Part shown: positions 1 through 8,754 of the stretch, piece after piece
Layout: each line of letters starts with the position of its first letter
How positions within the stretch are numbered: the stretch's first letter is position 1
NCBI GenBank assembly: GCA_963728965.1
Contig: CAVSMH010000002.1
Location: forward strand, 248,001 to 312,000
Direction: 5' to 3'
DNA length: 64,000 nt
DNA from: DASQZT01 sp963728965
GTDB lineage: Bacteria > Acidobacteriota > Terriglobia > Bryobacterales > Bryobacteraceae
The notes under the pieces: model-generated
Databases searched by the model: none
Seen by the model: only the letters and a program-made list of their open reading frames with translations
Told to the model about the DNA's origin: nothing
Made by a program: the position numbers and the translations under genes

Positions 1-71
1 CGTACGTCGGGCGGCAGGTTGGTGGATGTCTGGGTGATCAGTTCCAATAGACTGGCAGCTAAGAATTCCAT
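1..71 (-). CDS. Probable fumarate hydratase (class I, alpha part), first 23 codons only
   Basis: The gene runs off the left edge. From an ATG at 71 the minus strand reads an open frame containing LLELITQTSTNLPPDVR, which resembles the N-terminus of class I (iron-sulfur) fumarate hydratases, where a similar LPPDV stretch opens the catalytic alpha domain. A weak GGA lies upstream. It starts about 16 bases past the original stop codon of the HlyD-like gene, so the two were probably co-transcribed before the IS630 element split them. The identification rests on about 20 residues and is tentative. Confidence 0.5.
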   Translation of the reverse strand, partial: MEFLAASLLELITQTSTNLPPDV

Positions 72-93
72 AGGATTTCCGGAACTTCTATTC

Positions 94-1295
94 TAGTGTA
101 CTGTCTTCGAAATAACTAGACAGGTCATTTCTTCTGTTTCCTGGACTTGGGGCCGGTGCAGCCAGGTTTGATCTGCTCCAAGGTTTGGCGACAGCGATTG
201 AGCTTTTCCTGTATGGATTCGACGGTCGCTGTCCACACAAAGGGTTTGGGATTCTGATTCCACGCGGTGAGAAACTCCTCGAGGGAGGCTTGGAGGTCGG
301 CCACGCTGAGGAAAACGCCGCGGCGGATGGCCTTGTTATCCAAGTGGCCGAACCATCTCTCGACGAGGTTCATCCAACTGGAACTGGTAGGGACGAAGTG
401 GGGCACGAATCGGGGATCGCGCTTAAGCCACGCCCTAACGTTGGCGTGCTTGTGGGTCCCGTAGTTGTCCATGATGAGATGCAAGGGGACATCGCCTGGA
501 AACTCGGCGTTGAGCCGACGCAGAAATTTCAGAAATTCCTGATGCCGGTGTCTCTGATGACATTCGCCTACGACCTTACCTTCTAGAGTTTCCAGGGCGG
601 CGAACAAAGTGGTGGTGCCGTTGCGTTTGTAATCGTGGGTCATGGTGCCGCATCGTCCCTTCTTGATCGGCAACCCCGGCTGTGTGCGATCCAACGCCTG
701 TATCTGGCTCTTTTCGTCTACGCATAGGACGATCGCCTGTTGCGGCGGATTCAGATACAGGCCCACGACATCGGTCAGCTTTTCCAGAAACTTCGGATCG
801 CGCGAGAGCTTAAAAGTCTCCGTGCGATGCGGCTGAAGATTGTGGGCTCGCCAGATATTGTTGACGGTGGACTTGCTCACGCCCTGGCTCTCCGCCATAG
901 TCCGGCAACTCCAATGCGTCATCCCAGCAGGTTTGGCTTGCAGGGTCGCATCCACGATATCGGCGATCTTGTCAATTTGATAGGTGGGCTTTCGTCCACG
1001 GCCAGGAGCGATGTCCCACAGACCATCCAGGCCCTCGTCACCGAAGCGCTTTCGCCACAGGATCACGGTGTTTCGATTCACCGAAAGCTGCTTGGCAATT
1101 GAGACATCGGACACGCCCGTAGCGGCCGCCAGGACGATACGGCAACGCAACGCCACCTGCTGAGGAGTGCCGTGCGCCGCAGTCCACTGCTGGAGCTTCT
1201 GCTGCTCCACATCGGAAATCTGACACGACTTCCCCACACCTCAGGATAGCGCGGCCCGGATTGTTATGTCTAGTTATTTGTTGGACACTACACTA
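94..1295 (-). mobile_element. Complete IS630-type insertion sequence
   Basis: The element has one transposase gene and imperfect 30-base terminal inverted repeats at 93-122 and 1267-1296, identical at 25 of 30 positions (the inner 13 bases, ending in the palindromic CTAG-containing tip, match perfectly). It is flanked by a TA dinucleotide on each side (94-95 and 1294-1295), the target duplication expected for the IS630/Tc1-mariner superfamily. The element proper is therefore about 96-1293, near 1.2 kb. It looks intact and is inserted in the last codon of the HlyD-like gene. Confidence 0.88.
125..1237 (-). CDS. IS630 family transposase
   Basis: This 370-residue DDE transposase catalyses excision and insertion of the surrounding element. 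The N-terminal third holds a helix-turn-helix (around 43-65, with VSIAKQLSVNRNTVILWRKR) and a second winged-helix segment (around 95-135). The catalytic triad is visible as D174 in VDEKSQ, D257 in MDNYGTHK and E293 in SSWMNLVERWFG. Length is normal for the family and the frame is unbroken, so it may be active. The start is GTG at 1237 with a close GAGG upstream; a later start cannot be excluded. Confidence 0.92.
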   Translation of the reverse strand: MGKSCQISDVEQQKLQQWTAAHGTPQQVALRCRIVLAAATGVSDVSIAKQLSVNRNTVILWRKRFGDEGLDGLWDIAPGRGRKPTYQIDKIADIVDATLQAKPAGMTHWSCRTMAESQGVSKSTVNNIWRAHNLQPHRTETFKLSRDPKFLEKLTDVVGLYLNPPQQAIVLCVDEKSQIQALDRTQPGLPIKKGRCGTMTHDYKRNGTTTLFAALETLEGKVVGECHQRHRHQEFLKFLRRLNAEFPGDVPLHLIMDNYGTHKHANVRAWLKRDPRFVPHFVPTSSSWMNLVERWFGHLDNKAIRRGVFLSVADLQASLEEFLTAWNQNPKPFVWTATVESIQEKLNRCRQTLEQIKPGCTGPKSRKQKK

Positions 1296-2286
1296 GCTTC
1301 AATCGCACATCGGCTCGCATGCCGGGCTTGACGGCCGGCATGCCACTGTTGAACTCGATGACGACCTGGCCTTCCTTATCTTTGATCTCCTTGACCTCGC
1401 CCGCCATACCTCCGGTTTGGAGATCTAGAACGTTCACCAACGCCGGCTGGCCGGGGTGGATGCGTTTCAGCACGTCCGGCGGCGGCTCGATCACCACTTC
1501 CAAAGCATAGAGTTCGGTCGCGATCTGGAACAACTGGTCGCCGGCCTCCGTGACCGAACTACCGACGGCGCCTTTGCGTCCGACGATCAAGCCATCCACC
1601 GGAGCGCGCACTTCGGCGGCTTCCAGGGCGCCCTGCGCGTCCTGAACCTCCTCGCTCTTGCTGGCTAGTGCCTTGCGGGCGGCATCCACGGCGAGTTGCG
1701 CGTTCCGGACGTTGTCGTTGGCCGCCTTCTCTGCCGCCTCCATCAACTCCGATTCATGCGCCGTGGCTTCAAACTCCTGCGCGGCCTTTTCGTAAACCAT
1801 ACGCGGAGTCGCGCCGGCGGCGTGCAGGGTCTGTTGACGGGAGAAGGTCTTCTGGGCTCGCTCGAGCGCCATGCGCGCTCGTTGTGCATCGGCGTTGGCC
1901 CGCGACGCTTCCAGACGCGCCGAGTTCACTCCCGCTTCAGCCTTGGCTAGCTGGTCCTGTGCCGATTCAACAGCCGCCGCCGCTGCTTCCCGGTCGCTTT
2001 CCAGGTTGGCGGAGCCTACCCGAGCCAACAGTTGGCCCTGGTAGACTTCGTCCCCCACGTTCGCCATGAACGCTTCGATATCTCCGCTCAGTCCGGCGCC
2101 CACGCCGGTGACGTGTTGAGGACGAATCGTCCCGCTGAAAGTGGTGGATGCGCGCGAGATGATGGCCGCGCCCTGGGTGGACGCGGCGGCTGGTGTCGGC
2201 TGGCTTCGATGGCGAAGGGACAGCGCTCCCAAACCCACGCCCGCGCCCACCGCCAGCACCGATATCAGCAACCACTTCCCGCGCAT
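1288..2286 (-). CDS. HlyD/RND-type periplasmic adaptor (efflux membrane fusion protein)
   Basis: This 332-residue membrane fusion protein would bridge an inner-membrane ABC or RND pump to an outer-membrane channel. An N-terminal hydrophobic anchor (residues 4-24) precedes a biotinyl-lipoyl half-motif (around 65-95), a long Ala/Glu-rich coiled-coil hairpin (around 97-220), the second lipoyl half (VRAPVDGLIVGRKGAVG) and a beta-barrel region ending in KPGMRADVRLKL. The IS630 element is inserted in the last codon: without it the frame reads RLKLE-stop, now RLKLV-stop with the stop supplied by the IS terminal repeat. The protein is therefore essentially intact. No pump gene remains beside it; its upstream neighbour survives only as a 3' tail. 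Confidence 0.85.
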   Translation of the reverse strand: MRGKWLLISVLAVGAGVGLGALSLRHRSQPTPAAASTQGAAIISRASTTFSGTIRPQHVTGVGAGLSGDIEAFMANVGDEVYQGQLLARVGSANLESDREAAAAAVESAQDQLAKAEAGVNSARLEASRANADAQRARMALERAQKTFSRQQTLHAAGATPRMVYEKAAQEFEATAHESELMEAAEKAANDNVRNAQLAVDAARKALASKSEEVQDAQGALEAAEVRAPVDGLIVGRKGAVGSSVTEAGDQLFQIATELYALEVVIEPPPDVLKRIHPGQPALVNVLDLQTGGMAGEVKEIKDKEGQVVIEFNSGMPAVKPGMRADVRLKLV

Positions 2287-2287
2287 A

Positions 2288-2397
2288 TCAAACGATCAGC
2301 GTAACACTCGTCTGCGGACGTGGGTCTTCACGCACTCGGGTCCGCGTCCTGGCCGGTTCCGATAGCACCAGGAAGGCAGCACGCCGGGCGCGCTTGA
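2288..2397 (-). pseudogene. 3' remnant of the gene formerly upstream of the HlyD-like gene
   Basis: An open minus-strand tail of about 35 codons ends in DPRPQTSVTLIV with TGA at 2288-2290, only one base before the ATG of the HlyD-like gene. That spacing is typical of translational coupling in an operon. The frame is blocked upstream by a stop and no start is available. I cannot name the family. In this setting a pump or channel component would be expected, but that is inference. Confidence 0.35.
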
Positions 2398-2431
2398 CGC
2401 CTCAAGCGCCATCTCTTACGCTGAGCCACGC

Positions 2432-2750
2432 ATGCGATTGCCCGGAACTCTGTTGCCGCTCGCGTCGTTCGCTCCGTTGGGGGCAGCGTACGGCACCACG
2501 ATTTCGCTCGACGGTACCTGGGACATCGCCGATTCCAAGGCGGCGGATGGATTCCGTCCGCCTACACGCATTAAGTTCCCGTGCCGGGTCTCGCCCACTC
2601 GGCAGTGCGCTTTCGCGATGTCGATGCATTCGACAGCCGCATCCTCATCCGCGTGGGAGCGCACCCGGGAGTGCTGCCGGAGACGGTGTCGGCCGGCACG
2701 GATTTCGAAAAGAACCGGTGGACTCCCGGGATCTACGACAGCGTATCCCC
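2432..2750 (+). pseudogene. N-terminal fragment of a GH2-like glycoside hydrolase, frame-shifted
   Basis: An ATG at 2432 opens a signal-peptide-like start followed by TTISLDGTWDIADSKAADGF, a typical opening of the sugar-binding domain of GH2-type beta-glycosidases. Near 2580 the homology moves to another frame (PGLAHSAV, RDVDAFDSRILIRV) and continues to EKNRWTPGIYDSV. The similarity then stops at about 2750, where sugar-porter sequence begins. At least one frameshift and loss of the whole catalytic part make this a dead gene. Confidence 0.6.
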
Positions 2751-2752
2751 CA

Positions 2753-3100
2753 GTGGAGCGCATTCCCGGCCAGTCCGTCTCGGGCGCCCTGCTGGCCAGC
2801 ATCGGCATCGGGCTGATGAACCTCATTTGCACGACTCTGGCGATGACCTGGTAGACCGCGCCGTCCGCTGCTCCTGCTGGCGACCGGCGGAATGGGCCTC
2901 TCGCTATGCGCGCTGGCGGCCTCGATCCGCTCCGGCGCCGCTGGCGGCGTCGTCCTCGTTAACATTCTTCTTTATGTGGCCTGCTTCTCGAAAGGGCTCG
3001 CACCGGGAGTCTGGATCGTTCTGTCCGAGATCTTTCCCACGCGGTGCGCGGTCGGGCCATGTCTGTGGCTACGGTCACGGACTTTCCGACAATATCGAGC
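2753..3100 (+). pseudogene. Fragment of an MFS sugar porter, several frameshifts
   Basis: Pieces of a major facilitator sugar transporter follow one another in three frames: GALLASIGIGLMNLICTTLA in the first, VDRA in the second, then RRPLLLLATGGMGLSLCALA through FSKGLAPGVWIVLSEIFPT in the third, then RGRAMSVATVTDF back in the first. VDRAGRR and SEIFPTRxRGRA are the loop signatures of the sugar porter family. The fragment covers roughly TM7-TM10 only. It abuts the glycosidase fragment directly, so a deletion probably joined two genes of a former sugar-use locus. Confidence 0.7.
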
Positions 3101-3276
3101 GGTGCCATGCGGGCCCGGAGGACCGGCCGTTTCAACCTGTGCCGCCAGGCGCGCCCGTCTGACTCGAGATGCCGGCCTGTTCGAACAGCGTACCAGTTCG
3201 GCCCGCCCTACCCGCCCTGCCGGGAAGACCATCGCCGCAGTACATGGCTGTATACTTGTACACTCACGAGACAGCC

Positions 3277-6027
3277 ATGAACCTCAGCCGCATCCTCACG
3301 CTCTCGATCCTTGCCGCCGCGCAGGGCGGTTTCGCCCAACAGGCCCAGGACGAGGAGTACGCCAAGCTGGTAAAGGAATGGACCACGCGTTCGGAGTTCA
3401 TGAGCCCGCTGGTGGACCACCTTCCCAAGGTTGCCGGTGTTCCCAGCCCGAAGGATGTCCTTGGCTACTACGTCGGCGCGCCCAAGAAGCTGACGCGGGT
3501 GGCTGACCTCGGCCGCTATTACCGGGCCCTCGCCGCGGCATCGAAGCGCGTCAAGATCCTGCCTGCCGGCACCACCGATGAAGGCCGGGAATGCATCGTC
3601 ATTGCCATCGCGGACGAGGAAACCATCCGCAACCTGGACACCTACAAAGGCTACCTGGCGCGGTTGGCCGACCCTCGCGGCATCGGCGACAGCGAAGCCC
3701 GTCGCATCATCGCCCAGGCCAAGCCGATCTACATGTTCACCGGCGGCCTGCACAGCGCCGAAACCGGGCCCCCCGAGATGCTGATGGAGCTGGCCTATCG
3801 CCTCGCGGCCGAAGAATCGCCCGTTTTCGACCAGATCCGCCGCAACGTGATCGTGATGATGAACGCCGCCTCCGAACCGGATGGCCGCGACCGTTACGTG
3901 GACTGGTACTACCGCTACAAACTCAATGAAGCGACCGAGCAGGAACGCGTGCCCGGCCCACCCTATTGGGGCAAGTACATCCTTCACGACAACAATCGCG
4001 ACATCAACTATTCCCAGGTGACCATGCGCAACTGGCTGAAGTTCTACCTGGAATGGCATCCGCCCATCATGCACGACCTGCACGAATCGGTGCCCTTCCT
4101 GTACACCTTCAGTGGGCAGGCTCCGCAGAATCCCACGCTCGATCCCATCCTTTACGCCGAGCTGCCGTGGTTTTCCAATTTCGAAATGACGAAGATGATC
4201 TCCTACGGCATGCCGGGCGTGTGGACGCATGCGTTTGTGGACATGTGGTCGCCGGGCTACCTGGGATTTATGTCTTCGAACCACAATGGCATTCTGCGCA
4301 TGTACGAGACCTTTGGGAACGGCGGCGCCAACACCATGACCCGCAATGTGGCGGGCGATCCGAATGATGCTCCGGCCGGCGGGCGGGGCGGGCGCGGCGG
4401 CATGACCACCCGCGAATGGTATCGTCCGCTGCCGCCCTACCGCACGGTGCTCTGGTCCATGCGCAACAACACCAACTATATGGAGACGGGCGTACTTTCG
4501 GCGCTGGAGCTGACCGCCAACTTCTCTAAGACGGTGCTGGAGAACTTCTACAACAAGAGCCGCAACTCGATCGAGGCGGGCCGCACGGAAGCCCCTTACG
4601 GATACGTGCTTCCCGCGGGCCAGGCCGACATGACGCGTGTCGCGTTCATCACCAATATTCTGCGCCTGCAAGGCATCGAAGTGGGCCGCGCCACCGCCGA
4701 AGTCAAACTCAAGGAGGGAACGTTTCCGGCCGGCTCGCTGATCGTCAAGCGCAACCAGCCGTACGGGCGGCTGGCCAAAATCCTCCTCGAAAAGCAGACC
4801 TTTCCGGAAGGCGCCAATCTCACCACCTACGACGATACGGGTTGGACGATGGGGTTGATGAGTCACGCCCAGGTGGTCGAGAGCGCGGACCGGTTCATTC
4901 TGGACGTTCCGGTCGAACAGGTGGATACGCTTACCATCGCGGGAAAGTTGAAGGGAGAAGGACCGGTCACGGCGGTCATCAACAACGGCGCGAATTCGCT
5001 GGTGACGCTGCGCTACCGGCTGAAGGACGTCAGGTTCGAGGCCATTGAACAGCCGCTCAAAGCCGGCGAGACGGAACTGCCGGCGGGGTCGATGATCGTG
5101 GCATCCAGCCCGCGTCTGAAGGGCGCAATCGAACAGCTGGGCCTTCAGGCCGTAGCCCTGGCGAAGGCGCCCAACGTCCCCACGCATGTGCTGGATTTGC
5201 CGAAGCTGGCCGTGTTCAGCACTTGGGGCAACACCCAGGACGTCGGCTGGGTACGCTATGGGCTCGATCACTTCGAGGTCGCCTACGACCTGATTTACAA
5301 GGAGCGCATCCGGAAGGGGAACCTGCGCGCCGACTATGACGTCATCGTGATTCCCAGCCAGGGGCGCGGCAGCGGCAAGGCGCTGGTGTTCGATATTGAA
5401 CCCAAGAGCAAGCCCTACGCCTATACCAAAACCTCCGAGTACCCGAGCCTGGGCATGTATGGCGAGTCTGACGACATCACCGGCGGCATGGGGCTGGCCG
5501 GCGCGGCCGAACTGGACAAATTCGTCAACCACGGAGGCGTACTCATCACGCTCGGCAGTTCCAGCTTTTTCCCCGCCGAATTCGGCCTCACGCGGACCGT
5601 GGATGCAGGCCGCACCTCGGGGCAGTTCTATGCGCCCGGTCCCATTGTGGAGGCGGAAATTCTGAAGCCGTTGCATCCGATCTTCTACGGCTATTCGAAA
5701 ACCACAATTCCGGTGCGATGGGCCAGCGGTCCGCTGCTGCGCGTTCCAACCGAGGAACGCAAATTCATCCTGATGCGGTTCCCGGGCTCCGACAAATCGG
5801 TGCTCAGCGGATTGATGCGAGGCGTAGCGGAAACCCGCAACCGTCCGGCGGTGATCGATATGCCGGTGGGACAAGGGCGCGTAGTGTTATTCGCAACCAA
5901 CCCGTGCTACCGCTGGCAGAACCTTGGCGAGTTCGGCATGCTGGCCAATTCCATCCTGAACTTCAACGACGAGCCGAAACCCGCCTCCACGCCGGCCCAC
6001 GAGACGAAGAAATCCGACGGACAATAG
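3277..6027 (+). CDS. Secreted M14-family zinc carboxypeptidase-like protein
   Basis: This 916-residue exported metallopeptidase is predicted to trim residues from peptides in the periplasm or outside the cell. A cleavable signal peptide (about 1-22, ending GGFAQ) precedes an M14 domain with the zinc motif HSAE (H159, E162) and the later HDLHES stretch (H266/H269) that supplies the third ligand in this family. The C-terminal half (about 620-900) looks like a glutamine-amidotransferase-like fold often fused to acidobacterial M14 proteins. The ATG at 3277 is chosen because it directly precedes the signal peptide; an upstream in-frame ATG at 3169 would add 36 non-conserved residues. A Gly/Arg-rich insert (GGRGGRGG) lies near residue 370. 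The next gene starts 3 bases after the stop. Confidence 0.85.
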   Translation: MNLSRILTLSILAAAQGGFAQQAQDEEYAKLVKEWTTRSEFMSPLVDHLPKVAGVPSPKDVLGYYVGAPKKLTRVADLGRYYRALAAASKRVKILPAGTTDEGRECIVIAIADEETIRNLDTYKGYLARLADPRGIGDSEARRIIAQAKPIYMFTGGLHSAETGPPEMLMELAYRLAAEESPVFDQIRRNVIVMMNAASEPDGRDRYVDWYYRYKLNEATEQERVPGPPYWGKYILHDNNRDINYSQVTMRNWLKFYLEWHPPIMHDLHESVPFLYTFSGQAPQNPTLDPILYAELPWFSNFEMTKMISYGMPGVWTHAFVDMWSPGYLGFMSSNHNGILRMYETFGNGGANTMTRNVAGDPNDAPAGGRGGRGGMTTREWYRPLPPYRTVLWSMRNNTNYMETGVLSALELTANFSKTVLENFYNKSRNSIEAGRTEAPYGYVLPAGQADMTRVAFITNILRLQGIEVGRATAEVKLKEGTFPAGSLIVKRNQPYGRLAKILLEKQTFPEGANLTTYDDTGWTMGLMSHAQVVESADRFILDVPVEQVDTLTIAGKLKGEGPVTAVINNGANSLVTLRYRLKDVRFEAIEQPLKAGETELPAGSMIVASSPRLKGAIEQLGLQAVALAKAPNVPTHVLDLPKLAVFSTWGNTQDVGWVRYGLDHFEVAYDLIYKERIRKGNLRADYDVIVIPSQGRGSGKALVFDIEPKSKPYAYTKTSEYPSLGMYGESDDITGGMGLAGAAELDKFVNHGGVLITLGSSSFFPAEFGLTRTVDAGRTSGQFYAPGPIVEAEILKPLHPIFYGYSKTTIPVRWASGPLLRVPTEERKFILMRFPGSDKSVLSGLMRGVAETRNRPAVIDMPVGQGRVVLFATNPCYRWQNLGEFGMLANSILNFNDEPKPASTPAHETKKSDGQ

Positions 6028-6030
6028 CGC

Positions 6031-6525
6031 ATGAACAAGATCGCGTGGGTGGCGGGCGTGACGCTCGCGGCGGCGGGTCTGTGGGCGCAGACACCGAGAG
6101 CGCCAAGGGCCGACCAACCGCAGCTCAGCTTCTCCGTCGCGCTCGACAACTCGGTCTACATTGAGAATCTCCTGCCGCCGGCTCCACCGTCGCCGGGACC
6201 GGTGCTCACCGCGAAGCTGACGCTGCGCAACACGGCGCAGCCCATCACCCTGGAGTTTCCCACCGGTCAGAATTACGACCTGGAGATTCGCGACGCCGGA
6301 GGAACGGTGGTCTACCGGTGGTCCGACGGGCGGGCGTTCCCCCAGGTATTCCGGACGGAGAAATCCGGTCCGGGCGAGAAGACGTTCCTCGTCCAGGCGC
6401 CTTTGGCCGGCGCCGACAAGAACCCGCTGCCCGAGGGCAAGTACGTCGCCGAAGTGTGGCTCACCACGCGGGGCGGCAAGAGGTTCGATGCTTCGGTGGG
6501 ATTCGAAATCCGCCGGGTGCAATAA
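6031..6525 (+). CDS. BsuPI-like (intracellular proteinase inhibitor family) secreted protein
   Basis: This 164-residue protein has a signal peptide (about 1-20, ending GLWAQ) and one immunoglobulin-like BsuPI domain. Family signatures are LTLRNTAQPITLEFPTGQ, the DLEIRDAGGTVVYRWS stretch and the PLPEGKYVAEVWLTT strand near the end. The family is named after a Bacillus protease inhibitor, but most members are of unknown role. Its ATG lies 3 bases after the M14 peptidase stop, so the two are almost certainly co-transcribed. That makes a modulating role on the peptidase an attractive but untested idea. Confidence 0.75.
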   Translation: MNKIAWVAGVTLAAAGLWAQTPRAPRADQPQLSFSVALDNSVYIENLLPPAPPSPGPVLTAKLTLRNTAQPITLEFPTGQNYDLEIRDAGGTVVYRWSDGRAFPQVFRTEKSGPGEKTFLVQAPLAGADKNPLPEGKYVAEVWLTTRGGKRFDASVGFEIRRVQ

Positions 6526-6541
6526 ACCCGCACGCGGGAGA

Positions 6542-8719
6542 TCAGAACCGCATCTCCAGCGGACTGCCATCAAAAACGCCGGCGCGGGTGGTCTCGCCGA
6601 GTTTCACCAGGAGGTTCCGGCGCGCCGGCGGCCGCATGCGCGAGCCGCGCGCGAGGCGCAACGCCAGCGCCCGGCGGCCGTCGTTCCAGGTCATGGCGAT
6701 TCCCATCCACTCGCCTTTGCGGTAGTGGAACGATCGGCCATCGTCCTCATACAGAAAGAACGCTGCATTAGCGCCGGGAAATACGGTGAGGGTGAGCGGT
6801 TCATCCACCTCTTGCTCGACGTACTGCTTCACAGGCCCCAGCGGCTGTATCGAGCCGGCGCGCACGTACAGCGGCATGGTTTCGAGATCGACCTTTCGAA
6901 TGATCTCGCGCCCGCCTTCGTGGCGTTCGCCGGTCCAGAAGTCAAACCACGGGCCGCGCGGAAGGTACACCCGTCTCTCCGTCGCGCCAGGCTCCACTAC
7001 CGGTGCGACCAGCAGGTCTCTTCCCCAGAGGTACTCATCGCCGCGTGCCACCGCCTGGGGATCGTCGGGGTAATGCAGCCACAGCGCGCGCATGACCGGC
7101 ATACCCGTGGTGACGCATTCCCGCACGGCACTATACAGATAGGGCAGCATGCGGTAACGCAGCTCGAGATACTTCCGGCAGATGGGTTCCACCTGGGCGT
7201 TGTGCAGCAGCCTGGGGTCGGGTGTGAGGTTGGTCTCCACGGGGCCCGGGTCGCCCGTGTTCCAGCCCCACGGCAGCCGCAGCTTCCAGGTTCGGCCGTG
7301 CGATCGGAACAGCGGGCAGAACGCGCCGAATTGGAACCAGCGCACATAGAGTTCGCCGGTGAGCTCCCGGGTGGGGATGAAGCCGCCGATATCGGTGCCC
7401 CAGTATGGGATACCGGAGAGGCCGGTGTTTAGCGCGACGGGTACGTGGGTGCGTAGCGTCTCCCATTCGGAATTGACATCGCCCGACCAGAGGAACGAGC
7501 CGTAGCGCTGCATGCCGGGGTACCCGTTGCGGTGCAGCGCAAACGGACGCTCGTTTGGCCGGTCGAGTTGCGGCGCCTCCCAATACATCCGGTTCCGCAC
7601 CAGGCGCGAAGGGCCGTCGAGCGCATCGCCCTCGTCCGGCCACCAGCCGTCCACACCGAATTCCCACACAGGGCGGTGCATGTTCCAATAGCAGGCCGGC
7701 TGCTGTTCGGCGCGCTGGTGGAGATCGCAGGGGTCGTTGACCGTGCCGTGCATCTGGGTGATTCGTGTCGGGTAGGCCACGTGCAGAACCACCTGGAAGT
7801 GCTCCTGGTGCAACTGGTCGAACATGGCCTTGGGATCCGGAAAGACTCTCCGATTGAAGGTGAACTCGGTGTTGTTGGTGTTCCACCCCGAAGGGCAGAA
7901 GCCGGTGCCGAGATAAATCAGCGAATCGCACGGCAGCTTTTTTTTCCGGAACGTCTTGGCCTCGCCCAGGATCTCCTCGCGGCCGGCGAGCGTGCGATGC
8001 GACTGCTGGTAGCCGAAACTCCACAGCGGCGGCAGTTCCGGGTGGCCGGTGAGGTGCGCGTATTCGGCCATGATGGCCGCCGGTTCCCGCGCCGCGACGA
8101 AGAAGAGATCGAGCGGCAGCGCGGTGCCGGGCATGGGCAGAAATCGGCCCTCCTCACCGGTCAAGTCGAAGGTGCCGAACGGGTGGTGGAAGAAGATGGC
8201 CCAACCAGTGGTGCCGATCAGCCAGGGGAAAGGCACCCGGCCGCCGTGGGTGCGGAGCTGATATCCACCCTGTCCGCTGTGCATGAGATCGGTAGAGCCG
8301 CGGCGATCGAACTGGCGCCCGCCTTCGCCAAGACCAAAGATCGGCTCGTCGCCGATGCGGAAGGAGACAGCGCCCGAGTCGGCGTCGATCGCGAGCCGCT
8401 GCGAGGGCATTGTGAAGCGGAGCGGTTCGGGTGAGAACTCGAGGTGCGATTCGCCGGCACGAATGCTTCGCGCGCGCGCGGTGCGCAGCCGGGCCACCGG
8501 CTCGCCCCACGAGGACTCGACCAGCGCACCGTCATCGGGCACCGGCGCGAGCCGTCCGTTGCGAATCGGGAACACGGTCAGCCGGAACGTCCACGGGGTC
8601 ACCGGTGCAATCTGAATCTCGACCTCCTCGCCTGCTACGCGGAGCGGGGATTCCGCCGCCCCGGCAAGCAGGCCGGCACCGGCTGCAGCAGTCTGTTGGA
8701 AGAGTTGGCGGCGATTCAT
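6542..8719 (-). CDS. Glycoside hydrolase family 31 protein, TAT-exported
   Basis: This 725-residue alpha-glycosidase of the alpha-glucosidase/alpha-xylosidase family hydrolyses alpha-linked sugars with retention. A twin-arginine leader (MNRRQLFQQTAAAGAGLLAG) predicts folded export. An N-terminal beta-sandwich includes FGLGEGGRQFDRRG. The TIM barrel has the QQSHRTLAGREEI region, the nucleophile area GVDGWWPDEGD and the SGIPYWGTDIGGF strand, and a C-terminal beta domain closes the protein. The ATG at 8719 was preferred to TTG at 8725. A run of eight A residues in the coding strand near 7940 is a possible slippage site. The gene is divergent from the GH27 gene with 35 bases between starts, suggesting a shared control region. 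Confidence 0.87.
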   Translation of the reverse strand: MNRRQLFQQTAAAGAGLLAGAAESPLRVAGEEVEIQIAPVTPWTFRLTVFPIRNGRLAPVPDDGALVESSWGEPVARLRTARARSIRAGESHLEFSPEPLRFTMPSQRLAIDADSGAVSFRIGDEPIFGLGEGGRQFDRRGSTDLMHSGQGGYQLRTHGGRVPFPWLIGTTGWAIFFHHPFGTFDLTGEEGRFLPMPGTALPLDLFFVAAREPAAIMAEYAHLTGHPELPPLWSFGYQQSHRTLAGREEILGEAKTFRKKKLPCDSLIYLGTGFCPSGWNTNNTEFTFNRRVFPDPKAMFDQLHQEHFQVVLHVAYPTRITQMHGTVNDPCDLHQRAEQQPACYWNMHRPVWEFGVDGWWPDEGDALDGPSRLVRNRMYWEAPQLDRPNERPFALHRNGYPGMQRYGSFLWSGDVNSEWETLRTHVPVALNTGLSGIPYWGTDIGGFIPTRELTGELYVRWFQFGAFCPLFRSHGRTWKLRLPWGWNTGDPGPVETNLTPDPRLLHNAQVEPICRKYLELRYRMLPYLYSAVRECVTTGMPVMRALWLHYPDDPQAVARGDEYLWGRDLLVAPVVEPGATERRVYLPRGPWFDFWTGERHEGGREIIRKVDLETMPLYVRAGSIQPLGPVKQYVEQEVDEPLTLTVFPGANAAFFLYEDDGRSFHYRKGEWMGIAMTWNDGRRALALRLARGSRMRPPARRNLLVKLGETTRAGVFDGSPLEMRF

Positions 8720-8754
8720 GCGCAAGCGTTATCATAGCTGCAAAAGGCCAGGTA

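Noticed and set aside
3208..5874. Very long open frame (888 codons) on the minus strand opposite the M14 peptidase
   Set aside because: It mirrors codon-position GC bias of the peptidase gene; it has no signal peptide, domain or start site, whereas the plus strand shows M14 motifs.
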